NCBI RefSeq assembly: GCF_012489685.1
Contig: NC_080045.1
Span: forward strand, 15,542,901-15,606,900
Direction: 5' to 3'
Length of the DNA: 64,000 nt
Origin: Lotus japonicus
Taxonomy: Eukaryota > Streptophyta > Magnoliopsida > Fabales > Fabaceae
Below, in pieces: positions 42,601-51,870 of this stretch. The notes beneath the pieces are model-generated. The model was not told the DNA's origin. It saw only the letters and a list, made by a program, of their open reading frames with translations, and made no database searches. How positions within the stretch are numbered: the stretch's first letter is position 1; every line of letters starts with the position of its first letter. Position numbers and translations under genes: made by a program.

Positions 42601-43919
42601 GGGTATTTTGGTCATGATTTTTATCGCAGGGGTATTTTGGTCATGATTTTTAACTTAGGATTTTCAAAACTGAAATCCCAAAAATAAAATTTTGCAGGGA
42701 CGTCACCAACGACGTTTATGACAACTAATCCTACTAGCACTAAGCTAAGGCGATAGTTTTCAGCCTAAAGGTTGAAGCTTTACACCAAAAACTCCAAAAA
42801 TGGGTATTTTAGGCTCAAATTGATTCCGGCGGAATTCCGGCGACATAACGGAAAATCTAATCCGGCAGAAGTGATCTTGGGCGCATAAGGAAGAGGTTTA
42901 GAATCAGAAATGAAAGATTCAGGATAGTTTTGCAAAAACCCATAAACTATCCGCTCAGAAAACTCTACAGAAAAGCTATGGAAAAAGCGATCAGAGGTAA
43001 GGATTAGCGACTATACCTCGAAGCCTTGAAGTAGCAACTGATTGATCGACGATCAAGCAAGAAATGAACAAAAGCTCTTCTTCCTTCTTCCTCTTAGCAA
43101 ATTCGCAGGTTTTGGAGAGAAATGGTGGAAATTTGTGATATTTTCTCATTTCTTGGCTATATATAGAGGTTGGCAAAACGCGGTAAAATGAAAGTTTCGC
43201 GAATCTGATTTTTCCGGCTTCATTCTCCATGAATTCTAAGATAGGTTTTGGCGAAAGAATTCCAAAACTAAAATGAGGTCTCCTTATATTTTAGGTGACT
43301 AATGCAAAGTCGGTGTAAAACTATTTTACCCGATAAGTTACTTTTTGCATCGAATGTCGGAATGGAAAACTTCCTTCTGAAGAAAGATTGAAATCATCAA
43401 GAGAAATGGGTGTACGCGTGTAGAATCTTCATTTGAAGCTCTGAATAGAAAAAGTCTTCATTGACGGTTGATTCTAGGGTTTTGAAAAACCAGGGATTCG
43501 GTTTCGGCAAACTTCCGATGATTGGAATCGGACGTTCGTAGATCCTAGAGTTTCGCCTCGAAATGATTGTGATATATGGAAAAAGAGAAGTTCTAATATT
43601 TCTCTAAAGATTTTTGGACTAAATTCCTACAGTGTTCCAAAGCTGGAAGTTTGTTGGAAATTATATTCCTATAGTGTTCCAAAGCTGGAACATAGTTTTG
43701 TTTCCTAAGGTTTTTGTCCTAGGTTTTAAATGCGAATATTAGTCGTGCTATAACTTAAATCGACTTCGATACAATCCTTAGACTTTTCCTGAACTTTCTC
43801 CTTCATACATTTATTTCATTTACTAAACTCTTGTTCAGGTTTCCCTTCGCCATGCATCAAACCTACTGGTGAATAAGAATTTATTCACCTGGTATAAACT
43901 GAAAAACTTGGGCCTTACA
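39649..43919 (-). mobile_element. Giant (4.27-kb) solo LTR
   Basis: The block begins TGTAACACCCCG, ends GGGCCTTACA and is flanked by a perfect 5-bp TSD TTCAG (39644-39648 and 43920-43924). TG..CA ends with a 5-bp TSD identify an LTR. Read on the minus strand it starts TGTAAGGCCCAAG and ends CGGGGTGTTACA, as in large plant Ty3/gypsy (Tat/Ogre-like) LTRs, which can exceed 4 kb. No primer site, polypurine tract, second LTR or pol gene is present. A TATATATAG stretch lies near 43157. Family assignment is inference from size and ends. Confidence 0.8.
40813..41470 (-). repeat. Tandem array of about 61-bp units inside the giant LTR
   Basis: About eleven units share AATCGATCCAATCC..CGGATTGAACATACGGA followed by TTCGCGCG-type sequence, spaced about 59-64 bp. 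Each unit contains the inverted pair CCAATCC/GGATTG. On the minus strand the units translate in repeated MFNQRDWIDSA-like frames, which explains the overlapping short ORFs there. These are not considered genes. Confidence 0.85.
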
Positions 43920-44394
43920 TTCAGCTTTCTTCAGTTAGTATAAGTTGTATAATATATCCCAATAGAGTACTCAGGGATGTCTTACGTCACTAAAAAACAA
44001 ATGTCCTACCCTGCATTTGGCTATTTCAAAAGGTAAATTCTGTGGTACCCTCAATTTTTGTTGGGTATGGTACCCCATTAAGTAATTCTATTGATTATTA
44101 TCATGTTATTCAAAATAAATACTATATTTTTAGATTTTACTTTACTTGTCAATTAACTTTATCTCATGAAATTCATTTTTTATTAAAAATGTACTAGTGG
44201 TGGAAACGAATGATGGTGATGGAGATGCGCGTAAAATGATCATGATAGGTGGATGCACAGAGCTCAGAAAACACAACTTTCAAATCTCACTTCCCTAAGA
44301 ATGGAACGCTGCATTACTACGATAGAACACAATCAAAATTTTAACCAGTACATGAGTCTTTATTGTTGAACCGACTCATTTTGGGTACCACACC

Positions 44395-44895
44395 TTAGTC
44401 TGGCTTAAGGTACGACAGCAAACACCATTTCAAAATGCCTCTTCTCATGCACTCTCTCAAGTCACTAGGGATAATAAATACAGAATCTACACAAAGCCCA
44501 CCTTTTGAATGTGTAAAATCAATCAGTTTCATGGAGAATCTAACTTCCGTTGTAGGTATTGATCCACTGACAATAAACTCACCCACCTTGTAATCTACCC
44601 AGTACCCATGCTTATGGTTGCCATATGTATCATCAAGCTCAGTTTCATCTATACAGCATTCGCATGATGCTTGCTAACCATCTGAAGTGGACAACTCAAA
44701 CTTCACAGGTTTAATTTTCCAACCATGGGTGTGTTCAAAATTGCATACACGGCGTCCAAGCCTTTTGGAAAACCATCCAAGGTGAAGCCTAAAGGAGAGA
44801 ATATAAATATCAGCAGGAAATGGAAAGCTTACCTCCCCATTCACTTCAAACCACCATATTTGCTGCAAGTATGCCACAGTGTGGAACCTGAAAAA
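44395..44895 (-). pseudogene. PP2-like (phloem protein 2) C-terminal fragment
   Basis: The minus strand codes for VAYLQQIWWFEVNGEVSFPF, then RLGRRVCNFEHTHGWKIKPV and TEVRFSMKLIDFTHSKGG, a pattern seen in the PP2 lectin-like domain of F-box PP2-A proteins. An in-frame TAG interrupts after FELSTSDG (near 44674), and the F-box N-terminal part is absent. It is therefore a truncated copy; no intron is needed within the preserved part. The family name rests on recall of the motif pattern. Confidence 0.65.
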
Positions 44896-45397
44896 TGTCT
44901 TCAGGTGTATAAGAATGATGAAAGACGGAAAAGAGTGCAGCATCAATATCAAGATTTGGGTGAATGCTACAATTTGTATAAAGAATACAAATGGAATATA
45001 GGCAGGAAGTTGACATCATTTAAATAGGGTGAGACAATGAAATTACAGGTATCCATGAATTAATTTAGGTTCTGCAAACCAACCCCCAGTACATTTACTT
45101 CATCAAATAGAATGGATAGCATTCAAGAGTAAAGATAGGTCAACATTGCAAAATAACCAATTTAATAGGAACCAACCAAATTGCAGTTGAACTTGAATAA
45201 CACAATTCCATGTAAAAAATAATTAAAACGGTAAACATCTGTCACACAATTAGATTCTCTTACACTCTCCACGACTTTCAACTTTCCTTCTACTTTCTAG
45301 CTCCCAATCCTCATCTTGAACACAAACTAAAATGTCCTTATCCAATTCTCATCGGAATTTCTTGAGCAAGGCCTTCATTAGCTCCCACCATGATGCA

Positions 45398-45414
45398 TTT
45401 GCATGGTACCATTT
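45398..45414. repeat. Left end of a MITE-like element split by the MULE
   Basis: The 17-mer TTTGCATGGTACCATTT has a perfect inverted partner at 55743-55759. With the MULE removed the two lie about 260 bp apart. Both arms also share GGTTAGAGATAAGA and GTGCCTAT/GTGCCTTAT. Confidence 0.55.
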
Positions 45415-45520
45415 AGTTAGTTGGTGGGTTAGAGATAAGACATATAGCTTATAAATGGGGAAACGGGATTAAGAGTGAATGGTGCCTATCTTGTGTTTGA
45501 AAACTGACCCATTTGAATGG

Positions 45521-45562
45521 AGCTCTGGATTTGGCACCCCAGGGCTTAGAAATGCCACCCCA
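45521..45562 (+). repeat. Left TIR of the MULE
   Basis: It begins AGCTCTGGATTTGGCACCCC and matches the right TIR at 40 of 42 positions. Confidence 0.9.
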
Positions 45563-45604
45563 CTTAAAAGTGGGGAAATACTATTATGCCCCTCCGTGTT
45601 TTAT

Positions 45605-45765
45605 TTCGGAATATCCATTTCCGAAGTATTTCGGATTTTGAGATTCCGATATGCTTCGGAGGGTAACGTTCCGAAGGCTGTTGTATTAATTCAAAACACG
45701 GGCTCGAAAGCTCGCTCATTTCCCATTTCATTCCGAATTTCTTCTTGAACTTCCATTTCCGAAGC
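45605..45765. repeat. TTCGGA/TCCGAA palindrome cluster, left end
   Basis: Six or more TTCGGA or TTCCGA half-sites in both orientations, some paired as TTTCCGAAGTATTTCGGA. It lies within 245 bp of the left TIR and next to the inferred start of PMD transcription. Confidence 0.75.
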
Positions 45766-45779
45766 CCTCCAAACCTTCA

Positions 45780-46218
45780 CAGCCTTCATCAGAGCTCTCC
45801 CTTCATCGCTCTTCATCATCTTCTTCGTCAACTACTGGAAGTAGAATTCCGCCCGCAATAGAGGTAAGGGCCTTCATATCTTCGTCATCTTGTTGTTGCT
45901 GTTAGGGTTACGGATTCGAATTGTTGCTCTTGAAATTTTTGGGTGCGGTTTGGTATTTTGTGTATTAGGGTTTTAGTGATTTGTGGATTGTGCGGTATTG
46001 TTGAAATTGTTGGGTGCGATTTGTTGGGTGAAATTGTTGGGTGCAGCTTGAACAATTGTGCGGTTTTAGTATCTCATTCTTGAAGATGTCTGATTGAAGC
46101 TCTTGTTGATGTTGGTTTACTGTAAATTAACTTCTTCATGTTCATGCAGAGCCAAGGGAGCATGCTTTCTGCCTTGATTGTGCCTTGATTGTGCTAGAAG
46201 TGACTCACTGTGCTACCT
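45780..46218 (+). promoter_or_regulatory. Probable 5'UTR exons of the PMD gene
   Basis: GCAATAGAG|GTAAGG at 45863/45864 is a strong donor. ATGCAG|AGCC at 46149/46150 is an acceptor, and GCTACCT|GTAAGT at 46218/46219 a second donor. The next acceptor AATAG abuts the ATG at 47924. This gives two leader exons and a 1.7-kb intron that spans the AGP-like ORF. Inference from splice signals only. Confidence 0.5.
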
Positions 46219-46690
46219 GTAAGTATTTCTTATCTTCTGATCCTGATCTTCATATAGTAAAACAATGGACACTAGTGGCTTTTGTATGTTTTACTTAAAT
46301 ATGTTGATTTTGGTGCTTAATATGTTGAATGAGATACTCAACCAAGTAAGGCTAATCCAATACTTGATACTCTTAACTAGGACAAACAGCCCTTACTCTA
46401 CCCTGATAAATGAACACCTCTAATCGTTGTGGCATGCAGATCATATTGGTCCCAACCAATTCCCATAGTGTTTCTGTACATAACTATGAAAACACACTTA
46501 TGCTCTATCTTTGATAATTTTTTAGTTTAGTTATTTTGGATTGGCAGAGAAACAAAAGGTTTCAATAAATAAGAAAGACACTGGTATAAGTACTGCTTAT
46601 ATTTTCCTCACTTGAAAGTAGAAACACATCCCCAGATTCACTCAGAACTATTTGCATCCTTCTGTTCAGAGAAAGTTCTTAAAGTTAGTC

Positions 46691-47017
46691 ATGGCTAGTA
46701 CTATCATCAAGTTGTTTTCCCTTGTCATTCTGGTTGTCTTGCTTGCCAATGCCAATTCTTCAAAGGCTCAGAGTTCAACTACTGAGTCGACAATTTCAGC
46801 TTCTCCTGGTGTTTTGCCTTACGAGACTTCGCCCGATATTTCCTCATTTTTCCCCACTCCAAGTTCTGAGGCAGAGGCATCTGCATCTGCACCGGCCCCA
46901 AGTTCAGGAGAATTGGATGGCAAGAAGTCTTCTAGTTCAGCAAGGTTGGGTTCTGCAGCTACCTTTGTTGGTATTCTGCTCTCTAGAGTCTTGATAATCA
47001 ACATGGTTAATGTTTGA
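46691..47017 (+). CDS. Small secreted AGP-like protein in the PMD leader intron
   Basis: An open frame of 108 codons. It starts with a clear signal peptide (MASTIIKLFSLVILVVLLAN), predicted to be cut near KA|QSS. The mature part is rich in Ser, Ala, Thr and Pro (SASAPAPSS), fitting a hydroxyproline-O-glycosylated arabinogalactan-like chain. It ends in a hydrophobic tail (LGSAATFVGILLSRVLIINM) preceded by small residues, like a GPI-anchor signal. Such proteins sit at the plasma membrane or wall. It has no role in transposition that I know of and lies inside the MULE between the leader exons and ATG of the PMD gene, so a captured host gene is the likely reading. It starts at the second ATG because that gives the signal peptide. 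Confidence 0.6.
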   Translation: MASTIIKLFSLVILVVLLANANSSKAQSSTTESTISASPGVLPYETSPDISSFFPTPSSEAEASASAPAPSSGELDGKKSSSSARLGSAATFVGILLSRVLIINMVNV

Positions 47018-47029
47018 GCATGTACCATG

Positions 47030-47923
47030 GTATTTATTTGTCTTTAAGAGGTTGTCATTTTCAGCCACTAGTTTAAGTGTTCTTGCTTTCTATTAATCCG
47101 TATTCAGTAGTAATTCGCTGTGTTGCTTGCTTAATAATGTACATGATAGATCCTTAATTATGTTGAACTCAGAAATTCTCCTAGTATTTGTAATACTACT
47201 AGTATCTTTTGTTCCTTTTTCGTAGGATTTGAACCTTTAATATCAACTGCTTAGCCATTAACTCTAGCTATGGGCAAATTGAACACATTCACTGGTTACT
47301 TACTTACTTTACATTTCTTCAGATCATAATTCATCTGAAACTCTGCACAAGACAACAATAACTTGCTGCTTTGAAACGTGAACATTTTAATTCAGATTTA
47401 TTAAAACTAGATACTAGCCCGGCAATAATTGAGCACGCGATACAATTCAGTTTCAATATATTATAATTGATGGTGAAGGGATACTTATCAAGAAAATGAT
47501 GATCTACTTGTATCCAAATTACTTGTCAAAGAGTTTGTACATCCAACCATAGTTATTACTAGAGTATCTTAAGAAAAGTATGTGTTTCAACACAAAACAA
47601 GTTCTTAAGAAAGCCATACATACTGGCATTGAGTACATAAATAGGCTAGACATGCTTATTGATCAAGTATGTTAGACATTCTTTTTATTTACATATACTG
47701 GTTTATTGATCAGGAAACTGTTGAAAAGATTAGAGTTGGGATCAAAGAACAAACAGAAATCACTGTTCATTTTATCAGAGGTAAATAACCTGTCTTGGTT
47801 GATATATGTAGCCTCTTGAATATTAAGTTTCTTCTAGCTTTCAGCTGATTGCATGAATATTCAGTTATAAAGCTCATCAATTGGTACTTTTACAATTATC
47901 TGATGAGTATTATTTTTTAATAG
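47030..47923. other. PMD leader intron, remaining part
   Basis: AT-rich sequence with no frame recognised beyond the AGP-like ORF. It ends with a TTTTTTAATAG acceptor directly before the PMD start codon. Confidence 0.4.
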
Positions 47924-50122
47924 ATGGCTAAGAGGAAGAGCCAAGGGCGCAGGAAATCACATGTTGCTGGGAGCTCCCATGATGCCACGGAGGATGTTGA
48001 GGATCGCCACACAGCCCCGGATGATGTTGAGGATCGCCACAGACGGCTGCATGCTTCTTTTCGTAGAGTCAGAGGCAGATTTGGTGAGGACCAGGATGTT
48101 GGTGGGACATCAAATGAGGAGCGTCGAGACCCTTGTGATATGATTCCTGAGCCTTCTCGTCAGACGACTCCCGAGCCTTCTCCGCCTTCTCCGCCTTCTC
48201 GTCAGACGACTCCCGAGCCTTCTCCGCCTTCTCGTCAGATGACTCCTCAGAGTTCGACAGAGAGTGAGCATGAGGTTGATGTGGAGCATGAGGTTGATGT
48301 GGAGCTTCAGGTTGATGTGGAGCCTGAGGTTGGTGTGGAGCTTGAGGGTGATGCTGGAGCACGACGGGATGAGGTGCCAGTCCAGACAGAGGCACCGTTT
48401 CCAGGGGGGCCTGATGATCTGTCACTGTTGGTCCGTTACCCACATCACGTTGCGCCGTGTCTGTGGCATCATATTATAGGCACCGACCCGCGTTACCCCG
48501 ATAGAGGTGTGTTGAAGTTTGCCAGCGCTGGGATGAAGCTGGCAAAGCTGACATGTGAGGGCGAGGGAGACGATATGAGCGCTGTTCGTCAGCGTGTGGA
48601 GGGGACCGGACTCTATCCGCTCTTCAGTTGCACCTATCTGGAGATAGACACACCCCTTCTATCTGCCCTCGTCGAGAGATGGCATGAGGATACCAGCAGC
48701 TTCCACATGCCATTCGGGGAGATGACCATCACCCTGGATGACGTGTCATCTATACTTCATTTGCCGATGGGTGAGAGGTTTTATACTCCCGGACAGGCCA
48801 GCAGAGAACAGGCAGCGGAGACCTGTGTTCTGCTCTTAGGAGGGGTAGCCACGGACTACATCATGGAGTTTAAGGCGGTGAAGACCATTGGCTTGCGATT
48901 CGGGTTCTTGCAGACTCTTTACACTAGGGCTCTTGCTGGTTAGTTGTACTGTATACTTAATTTATTTGCAACTATTATATGTGAATTAAATGATTAATGG
49001 TTTCTTTGTTGTACTTTAGAGCATCGGCATGACCATGCAGCACGGATGTGGCTACTTCACCTCCTCGGCTCGACCTTGTTTGCGAACAAGAGTGGAGGAC
49101 ACTACACTTCTGTCCATTGGATCGGCATGCTGCAGCACCTTGATCGGGTGTCAGAGTATGCGTGGGGCGCCATTGCACTAGCTACACTGTATGATGCACT
49201 TGGTCATGCCTCACGGAGGAAGACCAAGCAGATGAGCGGTTGTTCTTCCCTCCTGGTAGCTTGGGTGTTTGAGCACTTCCCACCCACCATTATTCAGCGG
49301 ATTGAGGTCCCCGAGTACACGGAGGACCAGCCCAGAGCGTGCAGGTGGATGGAGTCCCGGGCTGGGCATGCTGGACTGATGGAGAGGCGAGTTCTCTTCG
49401 ATGAGATGACGGCAGAGGACGTCATATGGACACCGTATGAGGAGCACAGGAGTCACAGAGAGCTGGACGTCCGAGCTTTATACTCAGGCTACATCCGGAC
49501 TCCCATCCGGACGGCCGTGCGACCTCATCTTCCTGAGCGTGTGATGCGGCAGTTTGGGTACGTGCAGCCTATCCCGCGACACCCATCTGTTGTGATGGGC
49601 ATGAGTTCTGCTGCGGAGGTCGTTGATGCAGCATACCAGGATTATGAGCCACACTTGATTCCAGGGGGGGTCCCTAGTATAGTGGATGGAGCGGCAGTAG
49701 ATGATTACCTGGACTGGTACACCGGTGTATCTCACCGGTTCATCATCCCGGATGAGAGTAGGGCCGATCTCAGTGCTGTGGTAAGTGTGAACTTAATTTT
49801 CTTTATGCATTTGTGGTTTTGTGTATGCGGTTTACTAACATGTATATTGATTTATTTTCAGGCTTCTTTGCGTCGGGCCGTTGATTTGCTAGAGCAGGGA
49901 CTTGAGGTCGACGACGGTCCCCCTAGAGATACACGCTCCCGCACTTTATTAGAGAAGTGCCTCACTGTCATCAGAGACTTGAGCAGGACCCAGGGCGTCA
50001 CTTTCGTTGGTGTACGAGGAGGCAGAGGTCGAGGCAGAGGAGGAGGCGGAGATAGAGGAGGTGGCAGAGGCGGAGGCAGAGGTCGTAGGGGTAGGGTGGG
50101 TCGTAGGGGCAGGGGGCAGTGA
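47924..50122 (+). CDS. Plant mobile domain (PMD) protein
   Basis: Three exons (47924-48938, 49020-49780, 49862-50122) give 678 aa in one frame. The N-terminus is basic (MAKRKSQGRRKSH), then low-complexity with repeats of SRQTTPEPSPPS and of EVDVE units. The PMD follows from about residue 165: LLVRYPHHVAPCLWH, GLYPLFSCTYLEIDTPLLSA, ERWHEDTSSFHMPFGEMTIT, LDDVSSILHLPMG, then LLHLLGSTLFANKSGGHY. The C-terminus is an RGG-type tail (GRGRGGGGDRGGGRGGGRGR). PMDs occur in Mutator and gypsy transposons and in host MAIN/MAIL silencing factors. A role in chromatin targeting or in evading silencing is inference. The ATG directly follows a splice acceptor. Confidence 0.9.
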
Positions 50123-50427
50123 CATTATTATTATGTGTACTTTTATCGCATTATTAGTTTATACACGCTTTATTATCGGTCTGTACTTTTATCGCATTAT
50201 TAGTTTGGATTTCACATTATCACGCTTTACTTGATTTGATTACATTTTTATCTCTTTTTAAATCAGGTAAAATAACAAACAAAATCCAATGGGAAGTGAA
50301 ATAACGCACATAATCCAATTGAAGCAAAATAACGTACATAATTCAAGGGACGCAACATAGCCTACATAATCCAGGTCAAGGATTTTTTAAAGTTGCAAAT
50401 AATTCAAAATTAGCCAAATAACATTAA
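50123..50427. terminator. Convergent 3' region between PMD and OB-fold genes
   Basis: The two genes end tail to tail within about 305 bp. A 40-bp segment (TACTTTTATCGCATTATTAG) is tandemly duplicated at 50139-50202. Polyadenylation sites are assumed but not resolved. Confidence 0.4.
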
Positions 50428-51273
50428 TCAATCTTCTGTAATGTCGGTGAATGTTTCAGATGGAGGTCCACAGTCACTGGAGAATACCTGTGAAAATTCA
50501 CATAAACGAAAATTGAGATGTGTAAAAATCCACAGTCACTTTTATTTTAATTATATATGTGTAAAAAAGATTTCCATACCTTAACTATGTTGGGCAATGT
50601 TATGTTCAGGTAACAATTAGATTTTCTAGGAGAAAACACAGCTACCTAAAAGCAAAAAAGGAAGAAATAATGTTCAAATTGTCTAAAGAAGTAGAAACAA
50701 TAGTCAAGTCGGTTAGAAATAATAAACCTTCTGGATAAGCATAACAGATCCAACATTTATGTCCTTCGCGAATTCGCTTTCAGTGAAAACCTTGTGATGG
50801 ACACTAGCACCGACAGTGCCCGTAGGATCCTGCAACTCAAACCCATATGGCATTGACAGAGGACATTTAAATACCATGACATTGATGAAAAAGAACGCGG
50901 AAGATGGAAATACCTTCAGGGTAACTGACACATCGCCGAATCCGTTTGGCGTGCATGATTTGATAACTGCGACGATGAGATCGACCCTTTCTAGATGGTG
51001 AGTGATTGAACCCAGAGGAGTTGCAGATCCGCCTAATTGCAGGGCTGAAAGCCAAGCATTGGAGTGAAAATCGGGATCAGTGTCGTGACCGTCTTCGACG
51101 ACGCGCCTAACAAATTGTTGGGTTGGAATGAGGTGTCCGTCGGTGGTGGAGCTGCGTTGAATCATGGCGGCCTGGACAACACCAGCAGGGCCGGGAATGA
51201 GAGGACGAGAACTTGCAGAAGAGTTGCCTCGGAGTTTGCAAGGGCGGATGAAGGTGGGCAAATCTTGTTCCAT
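50428..51273 (-). CDS. HROB-like OB-fold protein carried by the MULE
   Basis: Four exons (50914-51273, 50728-50829, 50580-50645, 50428-50487) with clean GT-AG borders give 195 aa. It has RPLIPGPAG (about 23-31), the IPGPAG motif found before the OB-fold in HROB-type (homologous recombination OB-fold) proteins. The OB-fold follows: LERVDLIVAVIKSC, FGDVSVTLKDPTGTVGASVH, FAKDINVGSVMLIQKVAVFS, SNCYLNITLPNIVKVF. Host HROB binds single-stranded DNA and loads the MCM8-MCM9 helicase in recombination repair. This copy is short and lacks the long disordered regions of host proteins. It lies directly downstream of the transposase gene on the same strand, with a palindrome cluster in between. A function in repair of excision gaps is a hypothesis. 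Confidence 0.75.
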
Positions 51274-51493
51274 TTTGATTTTGAAGGTTTCGTTGAAAGA
51301 ATGAAAGGAGAGGATGAATACAAGAAAGCTTAAATCAAGCAAATTTATAGATGAAGGAGTAATGGGGTTGGTTGTTGTTGGTGGTTGATAGTAATTAGGT
51401 TGGCTGTGGTTGGATGAGAGTAATGAGGTTGGTTGTGGTTGGTTGTGGATAGTGATGGAGAGACTTAAAATTAAAATGAGAAAAAAAATTAAC

Positions 51494-51680
51494 GTTCGGA
51501 TCCCCAGATTCCGAAGTTGTTCGGATCCTATAAATCCGAACTGTCTCGGAAACCTAAATGTCGAAGATTGTTTAAACTTGGGGGTGCCAAATTTAAGTAT
51601 ATGACACGGAAATGGAAAGGAGTCGTCCGAAATATTTCGGACTCCGTAGTTCCGAAGTACTTCGGAAACCAAAGTTCCGA
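51494..51680. repeat. TTCGGA/TCCGAA palindrome cluster upstream of the OB-fold gene
   Basis: About ten half-sites, several as inverted pairs (GTCCGAAATATTTCGGAC, TTCCGAAGTACTTCGGAA). It ends 221 bp before the OB-fold start codon and 191 bp after the transposase stop. Confidence 0.75.
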
Positions 51681-51870
51681 AATTTGCTTAACCAGTTAAA
51701 ATGACAGTACCAGAAACAATGCAGGCAGAATCACAAGTTCTCATAACCAGCTACATTGCAGGGCAGAAACAGATAAAATGCACATGAGAAATAGTTTAAT
51801 ACTACATCATAATACTTTGAACTTCTAATTAGTTGTACATATGTCATTGCTACAAACATCAATCCTAGTC

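Noticed and set aside
48069..48443. A 124-codon minus-strand ORF with PHQPQAPHQP repeats.
   Set aside because: It is the antisense shadow of the low-complexity region of the PMD gene.
51570..51600. GGGGGTGCCAAATTTAAG, similar to the MULE TIR, as a sign of a nested element.
   Set aside because: Only about ten bases match and no partner end exists.
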